This document shows positions 51,101 through 63,853 of a DNA stretch of 64,000 nt, in pieces. Origin of the DNA: Acestrorhynchus altus (Eukaryota > Chordata > Actinopteri > Characiformes > Acestrorhynchidae). How positions within the stretch are numbered: the first letter of the stretch is position 1; every line of letters begins with the position of its first letter. Below the pieces are notes generated by a model. The model worked only from the letters and a program-made list of their open reading frames with translations, made no database searches and was not told the DNA's origin. Location: positions 51,387,600 to 51,451,599 of the forward strand of contig CM067502.1 of assembly GCA_034509495.1 (NCBI GenBank), given 5' to 3'. A program made the position numbers and the translations under genes.

Positions 51101-51782
51101 TGATTTAAGCATTCCTGAGAGGGTAAGGCCAGGGTACAAAACTCAATAACAGCCTGTAACCAAGCACACACTGTGTGAGTTCCAAAAGGTGAGGACTAGC
51201 TTCCCTATCACCTTTTATGGAAGTTCTGGTGAAAGACTGCAGTGAAGGCCTGACTGCAACTGCAATCAGAGGACCCCTACTCCCATAGGGTTGTGGCCCA
51301 GGTCCATGCCTTTCTACTGAGCAGGGAAAATATAAAGGCCACCTTTCAGTGCTCTGTGTGAAACTGAAAGGGTTGCTGCTCAACATTGGAGCAGAAAAGT
51401 GTGCACTGCATCCTCCCCTCTGAGGAGCTCCTGCAGCTCTGCATGCTGACCTATAGCTGATCCCTGAAGCAGCTTCATTCAGTTAACTTGCCTCTGCTGG
51501 ATCCATGACATCACAGAAGGCTTTCTTCCTTTTGAGAATATTTAAGCTGCATGGGATGAATTATCACAGCTGTTATTTTGCATTATACCTGATGTCATAC
51601 TGAGAGATGCTACTTTTTATGTGTAGATCACTAAATATTGATGATATCAGTCTAAATTTATAATATTTTTTTGTTCCTGACAACTTTGACCTTAATTCAC
51701 AACAGTACTGTAATGCCACACTTCCTTCTGGGGCAAACACTCCTTTTTTATTAATACTGTATATTATTTTCTGCTTTGTTTA

Positions 51783-51826
<44 letters not shown>

Positions 51827-54386
51827 TGTGTGTGTGTGTGTGTGTAGGTTGCTAGGTGTGCTCTTATGTGGAGCTCCTGGCTCAGCATTTGTGTCTCTTG
51901 GAGCTGAAAACAGCAAGACCATCTTGAACAGCCTCAATACATTCTGCAGTAAAATTAATCCAGAGGTATTTTATTTATAAAATAATTGATTATGAATAAT
52001 TAAATAGTCTATTAATCAACCTCTCCCCCATCACTCAGCAGGACACTATGCAGACAATTTAACATCATCTGTTCCTCACAGGTCTCAACAGCACTGGCTA
52101 CAAACTTCCCCTCTTTATCAACATCCATCATCCAGACACTCGGAAACCAGAGCTTTGGACTGACACAGGGTCAGATAAGCTCTGCTGACCCCACTGTCAT
52201 TAACAGCACCCTGACCATACTCAGCACCGTCACAGGCTGGAACCAGGGTCAGGCCAACAACCTCATCCAGAGCATCACTAGAGCAGGCTTCAATGTGAGT
52301 GGACAGTGGCTTCACTGTAATCAGGTGTAAATGGTGTAGCTATAAGTTATTTTTACAGGCCACCATAAAATTCTGACAGCATCTTAACTAATTTTCTATT
52401 GGTTCAAATCTGCATTCTGATTGGATTGTGTCTTGATTGACAGATCAACAGTGCCTCCTCCCTGGTGACTGTGGGCACTCTTATTGTTGGTGTTCCCTCA
52501 GCAACCATCTCCACCATCTCATCCACTCAGCTTCTGACTGTGTCCCAGAATCCAACCTTCATTACCAACATTCTGTCAGCACCAGTGCTTCTACAAGAGA
52601 CATATGTCCAGAAGGTACCACAACACACACGCATTGTAGATTACACCATTAAACAAAGACACCAAAAACAAAAGAACTTCTGCTGCTCTCTGTTCTAGAT
52701 AATCTCTGTGGACAAGACCAAAGTAGTGGAGAACGTTCCAGATGCCTTGGCAGCATATGTCCCTCCTGTGCTGCTGACACACCTGAGTTCTGTCAACGTT
52801 TCACTGATAAATGAGAAGAGCTGGAGTCAAGAACAGGTAACTTATTACTGACTGACCCTTTTAGTCCAACTACTCACCTGTAAACCCACCAGTCTGACCC
52901 TGACTTTCCCTGACCTCACCTGATCAGGTGACTCTCTGACTGTTTGTGCTGTGTCTGTTTGTTTACCAGGCTGCTGTGCTGTTTGGAGCAGTTTCCACAG
53001 CCATGGATGATACGGAAGCGTGCGTTACACACAGCCACACAATCCTTTTTAGCAATCCCTATTACCAATTGCAACTAATCCTGACTAACCTTTACTATCG
53101 CTGATCCAGAATTTGCATCAAATGTTTTTAAAGGGATGTGTGGTGCAGAGCTCAGCATCAAGCAAAGTGGCTAATACAGTGCACTGTGACAAATTAGCAG
53201 GGTCATATTAACTTCAAATACATTCATATTTTGCAAGATGCACATTGGCTGAGTCTTAGCAAGGCTATAGCATAGTAGAGAGTTGTGGTGTACAGATGTT
53301 TCCTGATGTACACAGATGTCAGTGGAGAGCACAGTGCCTAGTGTGTTCAGTGTGAAAACAGCTTAACTAACCTTTACTATATCTGACCTTTATTAAACTT
53401 GACTAACCTTTCCTATTCCTAACCATGACTAGCCTTTACTATCCCTGACTGTGTCTAATCCTGGCTATCCTTTACTATCTCTGACTAATCCTGACTAGCC
53501 TTTACTATCCCTGACTCTGACTAATCCTGGCTAACCTTTACTATCCCTGACCCTGACTAATCCTGACTAGTCTTTACTATTTCTAACTCTGACTCAACTG
53601 GGCTATTCTTTACTATCTCTGACCCTAACTATCCTTTACTATCCCTGACCCTGACTAATCCTTGGTATTTTTTATTATACCTGACACTGACTAACTGACT
53701 AATCTTTACTATCTCTAACCCTCACTAATGTTTGCCAACTAATTTGTTCAGTGATTCTAGTTGATTACGTTGATTAGTCATTGCACCTTTGGAATGATGT
53801 TGGTGTTTGTCTATTGTGTGCTTGCATGTTTCTAGATATTGTTGGTGTTTGTCTTACAGGTTGTCAGTGGCAGTACTTCAGGGATTCACTTGCAGCTCAG
53901 TTCAGACTCTACCTCTACAGAAAGTCAAACAGCTGGTGACCGCCTGTAGACCACGTCCAGGAAGGAACAAGGTCATCCTGAAAGAGTCTCAGGTACATAA
54001 TCTAAAACTAAGCTAATCAGTTAATCAGTGTGATTATTGATTAGGACCTGAGTAGACTACACTAAACTACACTACAATTCCATCAGTGGATTATTTCTAT
54101 TCTAGTTATTAATCATTATTCTGTTCAGTTCAATATTTTTGAATTCTTATAGCAACCAGTCAGAGAATAATGAATCAGGACTCCATATGGGCTAACCCTG
54201 GAGTAATGTTGGGAGCTCTCTGTTGCAGCTAACCTGTATGTACCGTTATGTGGAAGATGATTCAACTCTGAGCTTCACTGACCTCCCTTCAGACCTGCTT
54301 CTCTACTACAGGTGTGTATCAGACAGTCTAAACAGAACCCTCTAAGATTATTATTATTAATGTTCACTGTAAACCTGGGGATTTTC

Positions 54387-54461
<75 letters not shown>

Positions 54462-56506
54462 GTAGCTATGAGAAGGTGCAGAGGTGAACTGCACACAGCA
54501 TCATGCTTCAGTGCTCTGGGGTGTGAATTTCTCGAAGTTCCTTCAGTGTTCTCAACAGACAGTCCATCTTGTTCAGTGATATAGAACTGCCTGGTAAAAA
54601 GACTCACACAGATTCACTGTTACTTACACATCAACTAACATTCACACTCTTTCACGCTGTACTCTCATATGTGGTCTGTTCTTGTAGGGTATATGTTGTG
54701 AGTCACAAACAGGGATCAGGTGAATGTTCCTGGGTAATACCAGTCTGCACTGGACCCCTCCTACATCTGACTCTGACCCACTCATCTGGAGAAACTGAGA
54801 GAACTGTAGAACCTTTCTGATTCAGGTCACTGCTACTCAAGAGACATTGATGTTCTCTGGAGACACCTCATATGGGTGAGATAAACATTTTATTCACAAG
54901 GACAAAAAAAGAAAATATGTTTGATTAATTTTAAAACAAGCAAGAAATAAAAATTACGCGAAATTCTGCCAGACACATGGAAATATATTTAATATAGACA
55001 TTGTGCTTTTTTTTTTTTACTGAATATTTGCATGATCCAGCATTACCATGTACTCACCAATAGCCCACTCAAATACTTCTAATGTGTAAACGTTTTTTTC
55101 CTTATTTGTTACAGCACTGCATGTGGTAGAGGCAGGTGATAACAGTACTGTACATGGTTCAGTGATATATAATATTGGGATAGTGTTTTAAAGATTTTTA
55201 CATACCTTTTTTGCTCCACCTACTCCTCCCTTACACCCCCAAACATACCCAAAGGAGAAAAAATAGATATAATATAAATCCTTACAAGAATCAAGTAAAG
55301 TTTACAGCACAGAGATTTATACCTAAAATCAAGTGCTGAATTCAGTGTTCTACATTGTGCTGCATTTCAGAGAGGGATGAGTCTGAATGAATGTAGAGGT
55401 TAATGGTGTATAAATGGTTAATGGCCTCCATGTTGTTCTAGTAATCCCCTGGCATGGAATCTGGAACACACTACGCCCAGCTAGGAATCCTACCCCTCTA
55501 CCTTTCAAACAAGACTTCTGGAAAAAATTTAGTTTTGTATGTTTTTTACTGTTTGCTTTACTGTCATAATTTCTGTCTGAGGTGGGATTTGTTGTATAAT
55601 TTTGAAATATGTGTTTTTTATAGTCTATTAGGAAACTGTACCTTATGACATTCTTGCCATTTCTGAGGAGTATGAAGACCCCAAATTGGAAGCTGAGCAG
55701 GTTATTAAGAGCATGCACAATTGCCAGATACAGACGTTCTGCAGGTATCAGAAAGCACATGTGTATCTGTGATGTGAATGGACATGTGCATAATGTGTGT
55801 AATGGTGTGTGTATAATAGTACTGGTGTGTATATAATACTGTATTGCAGGAATTTTGTAGTGTAAAAGGCATGTATAATTATGTATATTATAGGTATTTG
55901 TAGGTGTGTATAGAGGTGTATAAAATTAGCTGTATAATTGTAATTTGATGTGTGTAAATATCTATGGGTATGATGGTGTACTGCTGGAATTTTGTGTATA
56001 TAATGGTGACTGGGTATGTATAATAGTGTACGGTTGTATATAATAGTGTATAAGTGGACATAATGGTGTATGTGTGTATAATAATATACGTAATGGTGTA
56101 TGAGTGTGGATAATGGTGTATGAGTGTGTATAATGATGAGTGTGTATAATGGTGTGTATAAGGGTGAGTGTGTATAATGGTGCAATATAGTGTGTATAAT
56201 GATGTGTATAATTATGTGTGTCTGTGTTCATCAGACTATACTGCGGAAACTTATCTGGCCGTAATATTCACGCAGATGATTCTTTCCCTTCCTTTAGCTC
56301 GACTCAGCTCAGTTTTGATTTAATCGTCTGGGCCGATCACTGTCCTGGTGATAACCTGGCAGTTGTCATTGAGAAAGTGGTGGACACCAGCTTCCAGACG
56401 GTCATTCTGGACAAACTGAACCAGGTCAGTGAGTCTGTGAGTTGCAGGAACATCTCTGGAATTGGAGAAGGTGTGTAGATCATTCTCTGAAAGTGTATAA
56501 GCTGAT

Positions 56507-56577
<71 letters not shown>

Positions 56578-56890
56578 CAGCTGTACCCATCAGGTCTTCC
56601 AGAGAGCGTAGTACAGCTACTGGGCTCCGTCCGTGTGGCCAATGTTAGTGATATCAGTATGTGGAACATCATGACAATTGACACACTGTCCTTTTTGATG
56701 GATCCATATTATGGAGACTGGACTTCAGAGCAGGTAGTGTGTTTAAGAATGTGATTGGATGTCCTGGATGTTTAGTGTTTCACTGCAGGATAAAGTGTTG
56801 CCAACTGTATCACCTGATAATTACTGCTGACTGTGACACGGAATCACTAGGTGGAGCTAGAACCTCTGAACTCTGTGTAGGAGTAGTTTA

Positions 56891-56960
<70 letters not shown>

Positions 56961-57136
56961 TAGAGTGAGCAGTGATTTTTTAGAAGTATCTCTCAGCGTG
57001 GATGGAAACACTCCTGGGAACTGATGAACTGGCTGTCAGCTCCAACATCTGTTCTTTGAACATCAGTGTCTCGGGGAAACATCACTGCTGATAGTCTGGA
57101 GTGAGTACACACACACACCCGCCATCCACCCCTACT

Positions 57137-57206
<70 letters not shown>

Positions 57207-57471
57207 CACATCCATGTAGATATACACACCATCATCACATGACTGTAGCTGGCTGTAGCATACATTGTTCATGTTGTTGAGGTGAACATCTGCACTGTTG
57301 TTTGTTCAGGAATGCTGAGTCCTTTGGATTTATCCTCCTGCTCTACTGATCAGAAATCAGCTCTGCCTGCTTCGCCATCACTCATCATTCCAGCAACCAG
57401 CATAACAACCCCGTATTTTATTCTACCTGCTCATCCCAGGTCTTACCTGGGTAACACACTCACACACAGAT

Positions 57472-57515
<44 letters not shown>

Positions 57516-57969
57516 CTAAAACTAGAGACATAGTTCAGTTAACCATTCATTGCCTCAAAATATACTATGGGTCAAAATGTTTGTGGGTGACAATAGTCTG
57601 CCACAACTTCGGTCCACAACATGGTTCCTTTTCACTCCTGCTGTTTTGGTTTGGCATCAGAACACTCAAAGGTGAATCTATTGTCAGAAATCAAATAACA
57701 TTACTATGATCAACTCAAGTTCAAGCAGAGGTATCGAACTCAGAACTTCAGCTGGTAAGACTTTATAATGTGTAGGGCACAGTATAGGGCGGAAGCTAAT
57801 AAACTACATCAAGAAACATTTGGACTGCTTTATCCCCCAAAATATTCAAGTTAGTGTTTTTTGTATTTATAAGGTGGAACTCCCAGTGGAGATATAGTAG
57901 GCTCTTTCTCCCAGAACATCAGCATGGACATCACCACCTTCCTCAGTCTGAACCCTGATGATATCAAGG
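48161..57969 (+). CDS. Mesothelin-like module B (plus arm, mirror copy, 3' exons degraded)
   Basis: Plus-strand exons: 48161-48285, 51848-51965, 52082-52294, 52444-52614, 52699-52836, 52970-53019, 53860-53992, 54229-54311, 54466-54593, about 54688-54876, about 55442-55540, about 55630-55745, 56235-56424, 56581-56733, about 56964-57101, about 57310-57450, about 57873-57969. The first eight are intact and match the minus arm in size and phase, with peptides such as GLTQGQISSADPTVINST and VVENVPDALAAYVPPVLL. From 54466 on, small indels give stops: for example VQR followed by TGA in exon 54466-54593, where the other arm reads VQKVNCRSYF. Exon 56235-56424 is 8 nt longer than its intact counterpart. 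No signal peptide precedes 48161, so the 5' end is in or beyond the gap. A Gypsy element fills the first intron. Confidence 0.68.
48285..48510. repeat. Exon-tail/donor tandem copies (about 4)
   Basis: Degenerate copies of the exon end and donor of 48161-48285 at about 48358, 48425 and 48500 (atacatccaggatcctgcctt followed by cc-t--agtacacac). Parallels 46914-47310 and 31400-31602. Confidence 0.8.
48640..51400 (-). mobile_element. Ty3/Gypsy LTR retrotransposon, degraded pol
   Basis: On the minus strand, in order from 51400 down: an aspartic-protease-like region (50908-51171, FLGLPIEPLVYPLPVL then SVYLTCHTQPLTLLMG); reverse transcriptase (50394-50762, YEYQMMPFGPMNVFQWFI); RNase H (49985-50264, FLIEVDTSDA; and 49690-49790, NLAYIQQVKQLNPQQALWAL then SYRPGSKN-NPDALSR); and integrase traces (about 49120-49450, LLWAEYAHNTLWHS). 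Frameshifts and stops break every domain. Another dispersed repeat is nested at 49795-50010. No LTRs were defined. It sits only in the plus arm. Confidence 0.85.
49795..50010. mobile_element. Dispersed repeat nested in the Gypsy element
   Basis: Starts caaagtttatttatatagta and includes gcaagggaaaactccctcag and aggaagaaaccttgagagga, a widespread fish repeat signature related to 21890-22030. It splits the RNase H region. Confidence 0.65.
51787..51846. repeat. (TG)n abutting the acceptor of exon 51848
   Basis: TG run interrupted once by TA, merging into the TAG acceptor. Confidence 0.95.
53080..53735. repeat. Degenerate minisatellite ctgactaatcctgactaacctttactat
   Basis: About 650 bp of imperfect 20-36 bp units (tttactatccctgaccctg, ctaatcctgac) in the intron between exons 52970-53019 and 53860-53992, split by ordinary sequence at about 53105-53335. 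Not seen in the minus arm. Confidence 0.75.
55780..56230. repeat. gtgtataatggtgtatgag minisatellite
   Basis: Opposite-strand counterpart of 40079-40365, lying directly upstream of exon 56235-56424. Confidence 0.85.
56511..56577. repeat. (TG)n before the acceptor of exon 56581
   Basis: Perfect TG run followed by TTTCAG. A second run at about 56899-56960 precedes the acceptor of the next exon (ggtag). A CA-rich run at about 57109-57210 follows that exon. Confidence 0.95.
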
Positions 57970-58051
57970 TACTTTTGATACAATTCAATCTAAGATAAAA
58001 TCACATCAGATCTCTGAGTTTTAAAGTGAAAGAAAAATGTTTGTGTTGCAG

Positions 58052-61000
58052 GAATTGAATGTGAGCACAGTGCGTGATCTGATGGGGGAGAACGTTCCTG
58101 ATCTGAAGCTGTTTGAGAACTCTTCACTAGTTATGGGTTGGGAAGTTCTACAGAAACAGTCTGATTTGAACACCCTGAATATTGACCTGCTTTGGGGTAT
58201 AAATGATATTAACTCTACATCTGTTCCAGTCACCAGCGTCACTAATAGTGACTCCACCCTTAATACTGCAGCAACACCATCAGAGTTGGTGTCAGCACCT
58301 CTAATATCAACCCTATGAATATCAGTGACACCACCATCATTATCAGATCTACCATGTCAGTTGTAATACAACCACTGTCAATATACTCCCACTAACAGTG
58401 CCAATACCATCCTTGCTGGTTTAACACCACCATCATAGCTAGAAACACCAGTATCCTGCTCATGACATCACTGTACTGCTAGTGGCACCACACCACCTGC
58501 AATACAGCTCCACTTTCACTCCTGCTGCCAGTTACCAACACCACCATTAGTGCTAAGTCAACACTACCGCTATCATAAATGGAAACAGCAATATTGTTGC
58601 CGCAGTGGAAGCATATGTTACCTCTTCACTACTATTGCGATCATTATCAACACCACATCCAGTGCCATCCTGATAAATGACCTTGTCGAAAACAGAAGTG
58701 CCAGTGAAACCAATGCAAACCCTTTCACCATGGCTAATCCTAGTGGCAGTGACACCACCACTGGGTGTAACACCAATTTCACATCTGCAGCCAATTGCCA
58801 ACACACTGGTCAGTGCTAGTGTCGAGCACCACCACTGTCATAAGGGGCCAGTTTTCAGCAACAACACCATCAGTGCCACAGTCAGACTTTATCACCTATT
58901 CCAAGTACAGCCTGCATCACTAACATCAATGCAAATTTCAACCTCATTATTGGCCAGTATCAACAACACAAGTGTCAGTGCCACCACTGTGATTCCTGCC
59001 ATCCCAACCACTCCTACTGGCAGTGCCAACAATGTCACTACTGGTATTAACACACAGTTCCCAACACTGGTATCCACGGCCATAGCCCATAACACCAATT
59101 TCACTCTTGTTGGCAGTCCCAACACTACCATTGCTACCACTACTGCAGAGCTGTTTGTGAAAACCTGAAATCTCAGTGTCATCACAGCAATTCCTTCACA
59201 ATGACCACTCCAGCTGGCAGTGCTTGTGCTTCACTACTGGTTTTTAGCAACACTGCTAGTGTCACCATCAGCACTGCAAGCAACAACAGCAATTTTACTC
59301 CAACTGTAAGTGCCAACACTATCATTGGTACTACTAATGCAGGCCTTGGTACCTCTTCCAGTACTATTACCAGTTCCATCACTAACATCACTGCCAGTGT
59401 CAACACCACCACTGTCATGGATGGCAATACCAGCGGCACCATCATTGGTACAACAAATGAAGGCCTCAGCACTTCTTCTGGAACCACCAGTACAGGCTTG
59501 AACACATCAAGTACTATTGCAGTTCATCACCAACATCACTGCAAATGGCAAACTCATAAACGACAGTGTCAAAAACATAAATCTCAGTGCCATTACAGCA
59601 ATTCCCACCACAATGGCCACTCCTCCTGGCAGTGCCAACAACTACACTACTGGCTTTAACATCAACAACACTGCTAGTGGCACCAACAACTCTGCAAGAA
59701 GCAACAATAGTAAAGTATCCTCTAACTGGTGCAACACTACCATCAGTAATGGTAATTTCAACAACAACACTGTAGTGTCACCAATACCGGGCTTCAACTC
59801 TCTTCAAGTACTGTCAGCCTCATAAATGACAATGTTAATAGCACAAATGCACATGCCACACAGCAATTCCTGGCACAATGACCACTCCTAGTGGCAGTAT
59901 CAATTCCACACTGCTTCAGTTTTAACATCACTGTATACCTGCAAGTGACACAGCATCCTGCAGCCAACATCACTTTCATGTATCTGCTGCCAGTGCCAAC
60001 ACCACAGTCGGTGCCAGCCTCATAAATGACAATGTCAAGAACACAAATGTCAGTCCCACCACGATAATTCCTGCCACAATGACCAATCCTACTGGCATTA
60101 GCAACAACTTCACTGCTGGTTTTAAACATGACCAACACTGTTGATGTCACCATCAGCACTGCAAGTAACAACACCAATTTTACTCCAACTTCTGAAATTG
60201 CCAACACTATCATTGGTACCACTAGTGCAGGCCTCAGTACTGCTACCAGTACTACTACCAGTTCCATCACCAACATCACTGCCAGTGTCAACACCACCAC
60301 TGTCATGGATGGCAATGTCAGCTTGCCATCATTATTACCACAATTGAAGGCCTCAACGCCTCTTCTGGTACCACCAGTACAGCCTTGAACACATCTTCAA
60401 GTACTATTGCCAGTTCCATCACCAACATCACTGCAAGCGTCAACATCATAAATGACAGTGTCAAAAATACAAGTCTCGATTACCCAGCCACGGCAAGTCC
60501 TTCACAATGACCACTCCTATTGGCAGTGCAAACAACTTCACTGCTGGTTTAACAGCACCAACACTGCTAAGTGTCACCAATATCACTGCCCATAACATCA
60601 TTATCTCTGCTAGTGACACCATCAGCACTGCCGGCAACAACAGTGGTATCACTCTAACAGCAAGTGCGAACACCACAGTCAGTGTTGGTGACATAAATGT
60701 CAGTCCCACCATAACACTTCCTGCAATGACCACTCCACTGTGATGCCAGCAACTTCACTGCTGGTTTTAACATCTCCAACACTGCTAGTGTCACCATCAG
60801 CACAGCAAGCAACAACACCAATTTTACTCCAACTGCAAATGCCAACAACACCACTGTTATAAATGGCAATGTACCAACACCATCATTGTTACCACTAGTG
60901 CAGGCCTGGTACCTCTTCCAGTACCTTACCAGTTCCATCACCAACATACTCCCAGTGTCAACACCACCACTGTCATGTGCAATTACCAACACCACCATTG

Positions 61001-61594
61001 CAGGCCTCAACACCTCTTCCATTGCTGTTACTGGTTCCATCACCAACATCACTGCCAGTGGCAACATCACCACTCTCATAAATAGAAGTGTCACCAACAC
61101 CACCGTCAGCGCCGCAGTGCAAGCATCAATACCCCTCTTCCACTGGTGCAGTTCATCATCACTCCCAATGTTGACTTCCCATTTTCAACACCATAAACGA
61201 AATATAAAATGCTGTTATCAGTGACACTGCACCCTGACACCACTGTCACTCCAACTCCAGAAGTGGCAACACCATCCCATCTGGTTTCACCACCATCAAT
61301 GCTGGTGGCACCAATATCACTGTTCTGACATCGCACTATGAATGCTAGGGACATTACCGTCATGCCTAGTGTCAACACCACCCCTGTCAACTTCATAAAT
61401 GGTAATGTTACTACTGACATAAATGCTGTCTCAATGCAAGACACCACTGCCAAAATCAACAGCTCCACTGGTGACTCTGCCACCACTGTCAACATTGTAC
61501 TTACCTGAGTACAGCTACCATTTGCCAGCGCACTGAGACAAATATATGGCTACAAATAGTGTGAACTCAGATTTGTGTGAAAGAGTGTAGACAG
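58052..61594 (+). CDS. Large mucin-like Asn/Ser/Thr-rich exon (plus arm)
   Basis: Counterpart of 35204-38790. It opens after gttgcag with ELNVSTVRDLMGENVPDL, then KLFENSSLVMGWEVL and LLWGINDINSTSVPVTS, and continues into Asn/Ser/Thr-rich repeats such as SSTITSSITNITASVNTTTV and NTASVTISTASNN. Sequons are very frequent. The reading frame switches repeatedly through indels (coding stretches at 58677-59168, 59201-59520, 60128-60320 and others are in different frames). Ends near 61594 at a gtgagc donor. It is likely an extended glycosylated stalk, if the indels are consensus errors. Confidence 0.62.
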
Positions 61595-61674
61595 GTGAGC
61601 TTTCAGTTCTAACGGTTTAAAATGTACATTCAGACAGATATCAGAGATGTATTATGTTGCATTGTTTCTCACAG

Positions 61675-63633
61675 TCGTCACTTGAGACTCAGCTCCTGTC
61701 TGGAAATGCATCTGCAGTGCTCTGTAGCTTCACTATCTCTGATTACGCTTGTTCATCAGTAAGTCCTCCATGAGCTGGATGATTAATGTCTCTAATATAG
61801 ATTATTCTCTTCTTATGAACTTATCTTCTGTTTTTCTCTTTCTAGGCTGCAGTTCTGTCTTCAACAGACCTGGCCACACGTCTAGCATGCACATTATCAA
61901 GCAATATCAGCTATTCCAAAGATGTTGGACTCTTTTCTTCCAGAGGTTTCCGCTCCTCTGGATGAAGCTCTGAATGCCATTTCCAGCATGGTAGAGTAAC
62001 CCTGAGTGATGGAACAGTGCAGAGTTGAAACTGGGTTGGAACTGAACTTTTGAAATGTGCTCTTTCTTTTGCAGACCCTCAACATCAATCAGCCTGACCC
62101 ACATGTTCTTGATGCCATTGGTGTGGTGAAGGTCAACACCTTCAGTGCATCACAGCTTCAAGATGCTTCATTCATCAACCAGTGGTTCCAGATCAGGCTC
62201 AATCCATTTTTGTCAACCTTTGTCTAGACTTCCTGACCAATCTCAGCTCCAAGAACTGGCTATCAGACCTACCAAGTTATGTAAAGTGTGGAGAATAAAG
62301 TGTCTGATGATGTTTTATATGCTAAAGGTCAACAAGAAATCACAACTCCTGATCTCTTCCCTTCTGAATTAGTGTGCAGGCTTTCAGTTCACAAGAACCT
62401 CTTATGGAGCAGAATGAGAAAGAGTCTGTGGTCACTGACTTCATCGTCCCATTCCTCTCCAGAGCTGCCCTGTCAGGTACTTAAAGCTGTGTGACTCTAC
62501 CTGACTGCTGACCAGTCGTACCTTTAGAAGAATGTTAGTGTTAGACTGGTAAATTTGAGCTTTGGCTGAATGAATGAGCTGTTTGTGTAACATAAGCTGG
62601 TGTTTCAGGTCAGGCCTGTGTGCAGTCCAGTGACTCCGACTGGGTGCTGAAGAATTTTGGTCAGTTCAGCAGTTTTGCCTCATTCTCTGAGTTCATCAGT
62701 CTGAAGAGTGACTTCAATGGAGTGAGTTACCCAACACTTACCCCAGAACCTTCTGGGGCAGTTGTGCTGCATTGTGGGTCAGAACAGTGTTGTTGTGTTG
62801 TATCTGTGAATTTGAAGGTGCTGTTTCTCTCTCAGGTGAATGCAGCAGAGCTTCTCACTCCAACCCAGTTAGCAGAGCTTTGCTCCACACCCTCTCAAAT
62901 CCATAGTGCTCAGGATGTGAACACCGTGATGGCGGCCATTAACCCGAACCTGTTTGCATCCTTCTTCGACGTCCTCACTCCCAACATCCTGGTACTTATT
63001 ACTTCTCTTCTCTTGTCTTCTCTTGTCTTCTCTTGTGCAGTGGGGTTTATGTCTTTGTCCCTTGTTTCATGTGTTGATCACCTTCTTATTTTTGACTTCC
63101 TGACTTGGACATATGTTGTTGTCTTTCTAAAGTCTTGTTAAATTCTGAATTTGTCTGTCTCAGGTAAATGTGTCCCTGTACTCCAGTGAGGAGAAGGAAG
63201 CGTTCCTCCAGGCTGTTCTGCTGAGAGGGGGACTGTCCTCTACAGCAGTGTCTGATTCAGACGTTCTGCAGTGGGTGACTGTTCGTCTCAGTCCTCTCCT
63301 CTCCAGCCTGTCCTCTGCAGATGTACCACCGTACTTCAACATTATCAGAAACCGGAGCTGCAACGTCACACACACAGCGTAAGGGACACTTCTAGTCTTC
63401 CTACAATTGGAATGTGGTGTTTAATACGGGATCATATAAAGAGTAAAGAGAGGACGGAGGGGCGGAGTCCTGTTTGTAGCACAGCTGTGATGAACTGTTT
63501 CCTGTGCTGTAACAGAATCAGTCAGTTGGACTCTCTGAGATCAGCTTTCAGCAAGAACACACAGGTTCAGATCTACAGCAACATCCTGCAGCTCCTCAGC
63601 GGTATAACCCACATGCACACACACACACACACA

Positions 63634-63677
<44 letters not shown>

Positions 63678-63853
63678 TCAACAAATTAATAAACAAACAG
63701 TTGTTAACTGTTATTTTCTCTGCAGGACGGAATGGTCTGAGTTGCTACACCGGCGGGAGCTTCTTGGTCTTCATCAGGAACTTCTTCTTCAGTTTTGGAT
63801 TTCCTGACCTGAGTGGCCTTCTATCCATCATCCCAGCTGGCCGACAACAACAG
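61675..63853 (+). CDS. Module A of the plus-strand gene (continues beyond the window)
   Basis: Exons 61675-61758, about 61846-61989, 62075-62280, 62380-62476, 62609-62721, 62836-62991, 63164-63378, 63516-63601, 63726-63853. Peptides: NASAVLCSFTISDYACSS; DSDWVLKNFGQFSSFASF; LLTPTQLAELCSTPSQI; NIIRNRSCNVTHTA; IRNFFFSFGFPDLSGLLSII. From 62609 on the exons are clean and in phase, whereas the minus-arm copies of the same exons are broken. In 61846-61989 two bases are missing relative to the minus arm, and 62075-62280 and 62380-62476 also carry small deletions. The Cys-W-NFG pattern matches the gene at 5887-10766. The last exon ends at a gtactg donor and the gene runs off the right edge. Confidence 0.7.
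63614..63674. repeat. (CA)n microsatellite in an intron
   Basis: CA run with one GA interruption. Its mirror is the (TG)n at about 33152-33220 in the minus arm. Confidence 0.93.
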
